34,912 bases of DNA from Thermoleophilia bacterium (GTDB lineage Bacteria > Actinomycetota > Thermoleophilia > Gaiellales > Gaiellaceae), in NCBI GenBank assembly GCA_017882615.1, contig JADGPD010000015.1:1-34912 (forward strand), read 5' to 3'. Positions 31,539-34,912 of the stretch are shown here, piece by piece. Every line of letters starts with the position of its first letter. Positions within the stretch are counted from its first letter, which is position 1. The notes under the pieces are model-generated. The model had not been told where the DNA came from and searched no databases. It worked only from the letters and a program-made list of their open reading frames with translations. The translations under genes were made by a program, and so were the position numbers.

Positions 31539-32054
31539 GTGGCCGAGCTGCATGGATGGCGTTTCTGCCCGCGCTGTGGCGCGGAGCTTGCCGTCGAGCC
31601 CACCCGAGCCGTCTGCCCGGGTTGCGACTCGATCTACTACGCGAACTCGGCGCCGGCGGTGGGCGCCCTTTGCGAGGACGACCTCGGCCGCCTGATGCTC
31701 GTGCGCCGCGGAGTAGAGCCCAGGAAAGGGAAATGGGACACCCCCGGCGGCTTCCTCGAGGAGGGAGAGCCGCCGCTCGACGGTCTCCGGCGTGAGTTGC
31801 GCGAGGAGACCGGGCTCGAGATCGAGCCGGATCGGTTCTTCGGCGCTTTCACCGATCTTTACGGCGACGGCCCCGGCGCTCCGTCCATACTCAGCCTGAA
31901 CTGGACGGCGCGAATCCTGGGCGGGACGCCCGCAGCCGCCGACGACATCTCCGAGATTCGCTGGTTCGCCGCAGACGAGCTGCCCGGTGAGGAAGAGATC
32001 GCATTTACCAGCGTCGCCGAGATCGTGCAACGCTGGCGCGAACGACGCGGTTGA
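31539..32054 (+). CDS. Zinc-ribbon NUDIX hydrolase
   Basis: A 171-residue protein with an N-terminal zinc ribbon (C10-x2-C13 and C26-x2-C29, RFCPRCGAELAVE and VCPGCDS) and a NUDIX domain. The NUDIX box G-x5-E-x7-REx2EExG is intact at about residues 71-92 (GFLEEGE...RELREETG). Zinc-ribbon NUDIX proteins include NADH pyrophosphatase NudC and others; the NudC-specific array downstream of the box (SQPWPFPxS) is absent, so the substrate is uncertain. It probably hydrolyses a nucleoside diphosphate compound. Its stop lies 24 bases from the convergent thioredoxin gene. Confidence 0.9.
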   Translation: MAELHGWRFCPRCGAELAVEPTRAVCPGCDSIYYANSAPAVGALCEDDLGRLMLVRRGVEPRKGKWDTPGGFLEEGEPPLDGLRRELREETGLEIEPDRFFGAFTDLYGDGPGAPSILSLNWTARILGGTPAAADDISEIRWFAADELPGEEEIAFTSVAEIVQRWRERRG

Positions 32055-32078
32055 CCAGCCCGGCGGTAGCTCGAACGT

Positions 32079-32399
32079 CTATCCCTCGCTGAGGCCGAGC
32101 GTCTTCTCGAGCGAGCCTTTGGGCTGGGCGCCGATGGCGGTGCTGGCGGCCTGGCCGTCACGGAAGAGCATGATCGTCGGAATCGAGGAGACGCCGAACC
32201 GCTGCGCAAGGGCCATCTCTTCGTCGATGTTGACCTTCACCAGCTTGATGGCGCCCGCTCGCTCCTCGACGATGCGGTCGAGAACCGGCGAGACGGCGTG
32301 GCACGGCCCGCACCACTCGGCCCAGAAGTCCACGAGTACCGGTTTGTCGCTCTTCAGGACCTCCTGCTCGAATGTCGCCTCCGTCACGGCATTTGCCAC
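32079..32399 (-). CDS. trxA: Thioredoxin
   Basis: The product (106 residues from GTG 32399) is a classical thioredoxin: VANAVTEATFEQEVLKSDKP, VLVDFWAEWCGPCHAVSPVL with the WCGPC redox pair, FGVSSIPTIMLFRDG with the cis-Pro, and a C-terminal EKTLGL helix. It reduces disulfides in ribonucleotide reductase, peroxiredoxins and other targets in the cytoplasm. Starting at GTG 32399 gives the normal length and has GGAAAGG nine bases upstream; GTG 32408 is possible, while an extension up to 32516 would overlap ileS and is unlikely. A possible sigmaR-type promoter lies upstream. Confidence 0.94.
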   Translation of the reverse strand: MANAVTEATFEQEVLKSDKPVLVDFWAEWCGPCHAVSPVLDRIVEERAGAIKLVKVNIDEEMALAQRFGVSSIPTIMLFRDGQAASTAIGAQPKGSLEKTLGLSEG

Positions 32400-32444
32400 T
32401 CCGCTCACCCTTTCCTCAAGTCGTTTGCCTTGTTCGCTTAATAG

Positions 32445-32471
32445 AACGCCGACCCATGCAGTATTCATCCC
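32445..32471 (-). promoter_or_regulatory. Possible sigmaR-like promoter for trxA
   Basis: On the minus strand GGGAT (32471-32467), 19 bases, then GTT (32447-32445). The Streptomyces sigmaR thiol-stress consensus is GGAAT-N18/19-GTT, so this has one mismatch. trxA is a known sigmaR target in actinobacteria. The match is short and could be chance. Confidence 0.25.
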
Positions 32472-32482
32472 GGCCTTATCAA

Positions 32483-32488
32483 TAGAAT
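32483..32488 (+). promoter_or_regulatory. Putative -10 element for ileS (leaderless)
   Basis: TAGAAT ends 9 bases before the GTG at 32498, the same hexamer as before murI. It would give a leader of only about 3 nt. Confidence 0.4.
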
Positions 32489-32497
32489 CTTGCCCGC

Positions 32498-34912
32498 GTG
32501 GACAGCATTTTCTCATCCCTACCGGCCAAGCCCGACCATAGCGCGCTCGAGCTCGAGGTGCTGGCTCGTTGGGAGAGCGAGGGGTCCTTCGCGCGCCTGC
32601 GCGAGAAAAACCAGGGTGGGAAGCGCTGGAGCTTCATCGACGGCCCGATCACGGCCAACAAGAAGATGGGCGTTCATCACATGTGGGGACGCACGCTCAA
32701 GGACGTCTTCGTTCGTTTCCGCGCCATGCAGGGCTTCGACCAGCGCTATCAGAACGGCTACGACTGCCAGGGGCTCTGGATCGAGGTCGGAGTGGAGCAG
32801 GAGCTAGGCCTCAACTCCAAGCGCGAGATCGAGGAGTACGGCCTGGAGGCCTTCGCCCGTCACTGCCGCGACAAGGTGGTCTGGTCGGCCGGCGAGATCA
32901 CGCGCCAGTCCAAGCGGCTCGGCCAGTGGCTCGACTTCGGCGCCGACTACTTCACCTTCTCCGACACCAACATCGAGTACATCTGGCGCTTCTTGAAGAC
33001 GCTGCACGAGCGCGGCTGGCTCTACCTCGGCCACCGCGCCACCGAGTGGTGCCCGCGCTGCGGCACCTCCATCTCGGCGCACGAGCTGACCACCGGCGAC
33101 GCCTACCGCGACAAGATCGATCCCTCGCTTTTCGTTCGTTTTCCGCTGCTCGAGCACCCCGGTGAGGCGCTCGCGGTCTGGACGACTACGCCCTGGACGC
33201 TGCCGGCCAACGTCGCTGCGGCCGTCGATCCCCTGGCGACCTACGTCAAGGTACAGACCGGCACGGAGGCGCTCTGGCTTGCCAAGCCTCTGCTCGAGCA
33301 GGTTCCGGTCTCGGGCGAGGTCGTGGACGAGCTGCCGGGCGAGAAACTGGTCGGCTGGCGCTACACCGGCCCCTTCGCCGATCTGCCGGCCGCGAGCGAG
33401 GTCGAATACCGAGTGGTCGCCTGGGACGAGGTCTCGATGGAAGAGGGCACCGGCATCGTCCACATCGCGCCCGGCTGCGGCGGCGAGGACTTTGAGCTGG
33501 GCAAGCGCGAGGGCTTGCCCGTGCTGGCGCCGATCGACGAGGACGGCAAGATCCTGCCCGAGTACGGCTGGCTGGCGGGCAAGGGCGCGCACGAGGCGGC
33601 GGTCGAGATCATCAGCGACCTCGACAAGCGCGGAGCACTGATCCAGGCCGGAGAGATCCACCACCGCTACCCGCACTGCTGGCGTTGCGAGACGCCGCTC
33701 GTCTTCCGCATCACCGACGACTGGTTCATCGCAGTCAAGGAGATCAGGCAGAAGCTGCTCGACGCGAACGCGACGGTCAAATGGACGCCCGACTACTTCG
33801 GCAAGCGGATGGACGACTGGCTGCGCAACATGGACGACTGGAACATCTCGCGGCGCCGCTACTACGGGCTGCCGCTGCCCTTCTTCCCCTGCGAGTGCGG
33901 CCACCTGATCGTCGTCGGCTCCAAGGCCGAGCTGGCCGACCTGGCGACCGAAGGCATCGACGGGCTGGAGGAGCTGCACCGGCCCTGGATCGACGGTGTC
34001 TCGCTTCGCTGCCCTGCCTGCGGCAACGAAAAGGTCAAGCGCGTCAGCGAGGTCGGCGACGTCTGGCTGGACGCCGGCATCGTCCCCTTCTCGACGCTCG
34101 GCTGGCAGAGCCCGGAGTGGATCGAGCACGGCTACGCGACGGGCGCCTCAAAGGGGCTCTCGACCGCCGACCTGCCCGACGACGACTATTGGCAGAAGTG
34201 GTTCCCGGCCGACTGGGTCTGCGAGATGCGCGAGCAGATCAGGCTCTGGTTCTACTCGCTGCTGTTCATGGCGGTGGCCCTCGACGGGCGCGCGCCCTAC
34301 CGCGAGGTGCTCTCCTACGAGAAGCTGCTGGACGAGAACGGCGACGAGATGCACGGCTCGCGCGGCAACGCGATCGACGCCGACGAGGCGTTCGAGCGCA
34401 TGGGCGCCGACGTGATGCGCTGGCTCTACTGCCAGCAGCCGCCGACGCAGAACATCCGCTTCGGCTTCGGCCCGGCCGAGGAGGTCAAGCGCAAGCTGCT
34501 GACCCTCTGGAACTCGACCTCCTTCCTCGTCACCTACGCCAACATCGAGGGTTTCCGTCCGAGCTTCGAGGATCTCGCCGCGGGGCCCCGTGGGATCGAG
34601 CTGAAGCCGCTCGACCGCTGGCTGGTCGAGCGCACGAACGCGCTCGTTGCCGAGGCGACCGAGGCTCTGGAGGCGTCGCTCACCGTTGGCGTGATCCGCT
34701 CCTTTGAGAGCTTCGTGGACGACCTCTCGAACTGGTACATCCGTCGCTCGCGCCGGCGCTTCTACTCGCTCGACGAGGCGGCCTTCCGCACGCTCTGGTT
34801 CGCGCTCGCGCAGGGAATCCGCATCATCTCGCCGGTGCTGCCCTTCCTGGCCGACCATCTCTGGAAGATTCTCGTAGCCGAGCCTTGCGCCGAGGCGCCC
34901 GATTCGGTCTTC
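32498..34912 (+). CDS. ileS: Isoleucyl-tRNA synthetase, 3' end beyond the window, with unusual signature motifs
   Basis: 805 codons are open from GTG 32498 to the right edge. The class I fold is clear. The editing domain has WTTTPWTLPAN and GTGIVHIAPGCGGEDF, which are typical of IleRS, as are the DCQGLWIEV and EYIWRFLKTLHERGWLYLG segments. The HIGH motif reads GVHH (residues 58-61) and KMSKS reads EMHGS (617-621), so the usual first and second lysines are absent. Two Cys-x2-Cys-type pairs (CPRCG, CPACG) suggest zinc sites. This may be a normal variant of a deep-branching clade, and charging by isoleucine is expected but not proven. Start by leaderless-type promoter. Confidence 0.9.
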   Translation, partial: MDSIFSSLPAKPDHSALELEVLARWESEGSFARLREKNQGGKRWSFIDGPITANKKMGVHHMWGRTLKDVFVRFRAMQGFDQRYQNGYDCQGLWIEVGVEQELGLNSKREIEEYGLEAFARHCRDKVVWSAGEITRQSKRLGQWLDFGADYFTFSDTNIEYIWRFLKTLHERGWLYLGHRATEWCPRCGTSISAHELTTGDAYRDKIDPSLFVRFPLLEHPGEALAVWTTTPWTLPANVAAAVDPLATYVKVQTGTEALWLAKPLLEQVPVSGEVVDELPGEKLVGWRYTGPFADLPAASEVEYRVVAWDEVSMEEGTGIVHIAPGCGGEDFELGKREGLPVLAPIDEDGKILPEYGWLAGKGAHEAAVEIISDLDKRGALIQAGEIHHRYPHCWRCETPLVFRITDDWFIAVKEIRQKLLDANATVKWTPDYFGKRMDDWLRNMDDWNISRRRYYGLPLPFFPCECGHLIVVGSKAELADLATEGIDGLEELHRPWIDGVSLRCPACGNEKVKRVSEVGDVWLDAGIVPFSTLGWQSPEWIEHGYATGASKGLSTADLPDDDYWQKWFPADWVCEMREQIRLWFYSLLFMAVALDGRAPYREVLSYEKLLDENGDEMHGSRGNAIDADEAFERMGADVMRWLYCQQPPTQNIRFGFGPAEEVKRKLLTLWNSTSFLVTYANIEGFRPSFEDLAAGPRGIELKPLDRWLVERTNALVAEATEALEASLTVGVIRSFESFVDDLSNWYIRRSRRRFYSLDEAAFRTLWFALAQGIRIISPVLPFLADHLWKILVAEPCAEAPDSVF

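Noticed and set aside
32804-34129. A 441-codon minus-strand frame opposite ileS
   Set aside because: It is a shadow of the well-conserved IleRS coding strand, without domain resemblance or a ribosome site.
1-34912. tRNA genes, CRISPR arrays, insertion sequences or phage genes
   Set aside because: I looked for T-loop motifs, regularly spaced repeats, transposase motifs and terminal repeats by eye and found none. The FG-GAP DNA repeats are coding, not CRISPR. A tRNAscan-SE and CRISPR search would settle it.

Overview
The window is about 35 kb of dense, high-GC bacterial chromosome carrying mostly housekeeping genes. Frequent GTG/TTG starts, many 4-base start/stop overlaps, and -10-like hexamers placed only 6-10 bases before several start codons (a leaderless-mRNA signature) all point to Actinomycetota. 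A deep lineage such as Thermoleophilia is my best guess, but that is an inference from gene style and not a marker-gene result. I see no rRNA, tRNA, CRISPR array, insertion sequence or phage gene.

Layout. 1-898 (minus): the N-terminal part of a secreted FG-GAP/VCBS repeat protein that runs off the left edge. 1030-4060 (plus): murI, rph, an MgtC-family membrane gene, and rdgB. 4057-5001 (minus): a YihY/BrkB-type membrane protein. 5140-6369 (plus): a roadblock-like protein, a 74-residue membrane-anchored protein, and pyrE in one overlapping run, followed by hup (HU) with its own promoter and terminator. 6827-9265: pyrF, a LysM protein and a D-Ala-D-Ala carboxypeptidase. 9359-10315: a PfkB-type phosphofructokinase. 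10484-13787: guaB, a 66-residue membrane protein and guaA, locked together by overlaps and preceded by a leader with a terminator-like hairpin. 13815-14183: a small lipoprotein. 14374-18587: rplM, rpsI, glmM, glmS. 18643-19689: a membrane protein resembling an ion channel with a degenerate pore. 19819-23408: a Prx6-type peroxiredoxin, a small winged-helix protein, a HAD phosphatase, acpS and a fused NAD(P)HX repair enzyme. 23458-23979 (minus): a flavodoxin-domain protein. 24058-26116: a short alanine racemase overlapping a CCA/poly(A)-polymerase head protein. 26129-26569 (minus): a cysteine-rich membrane protein. 26694-27452: a methyltransferase. 27457-29601 (minus): SDR, small thioredoxin-like, thioredoxin-family and GNAT genes in an overlapping operon. 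29890-32054 (plus): fabI, a VUT/YhhQ-type transporter and a zinc-ribbon NUDIX hydrolase. 32079-32399 (minus): thioredoxin. 32498 to the right edge: an isoleucyl-tRNA synthetase with unusual HIGH and KMSKS motifs.

Functionally the region gathers cell-wall precursor supply (murI, glmM, glmS, alr, DD-carboxypeptidase), pyrimidine and guanine nucleotide synthesis and cleaning (pyrE, pyrF, guaB, guaA, rdgB), fatty-acid synthesis (acpS, fabI), translation (rplM, rpsI, ileS, rph) and thiol/peroxide chemistry (peroxiredoxin, thioredoxin and relatives). I found no obvious new defence or mobile system. The items most worth checking are the guaB leader hairpin with the membrane protein between guaB and guaA, the altered IleRS signatures, the leaderless promoter pattern, the degenerate channel, and the cysteine-rich membrane protein.
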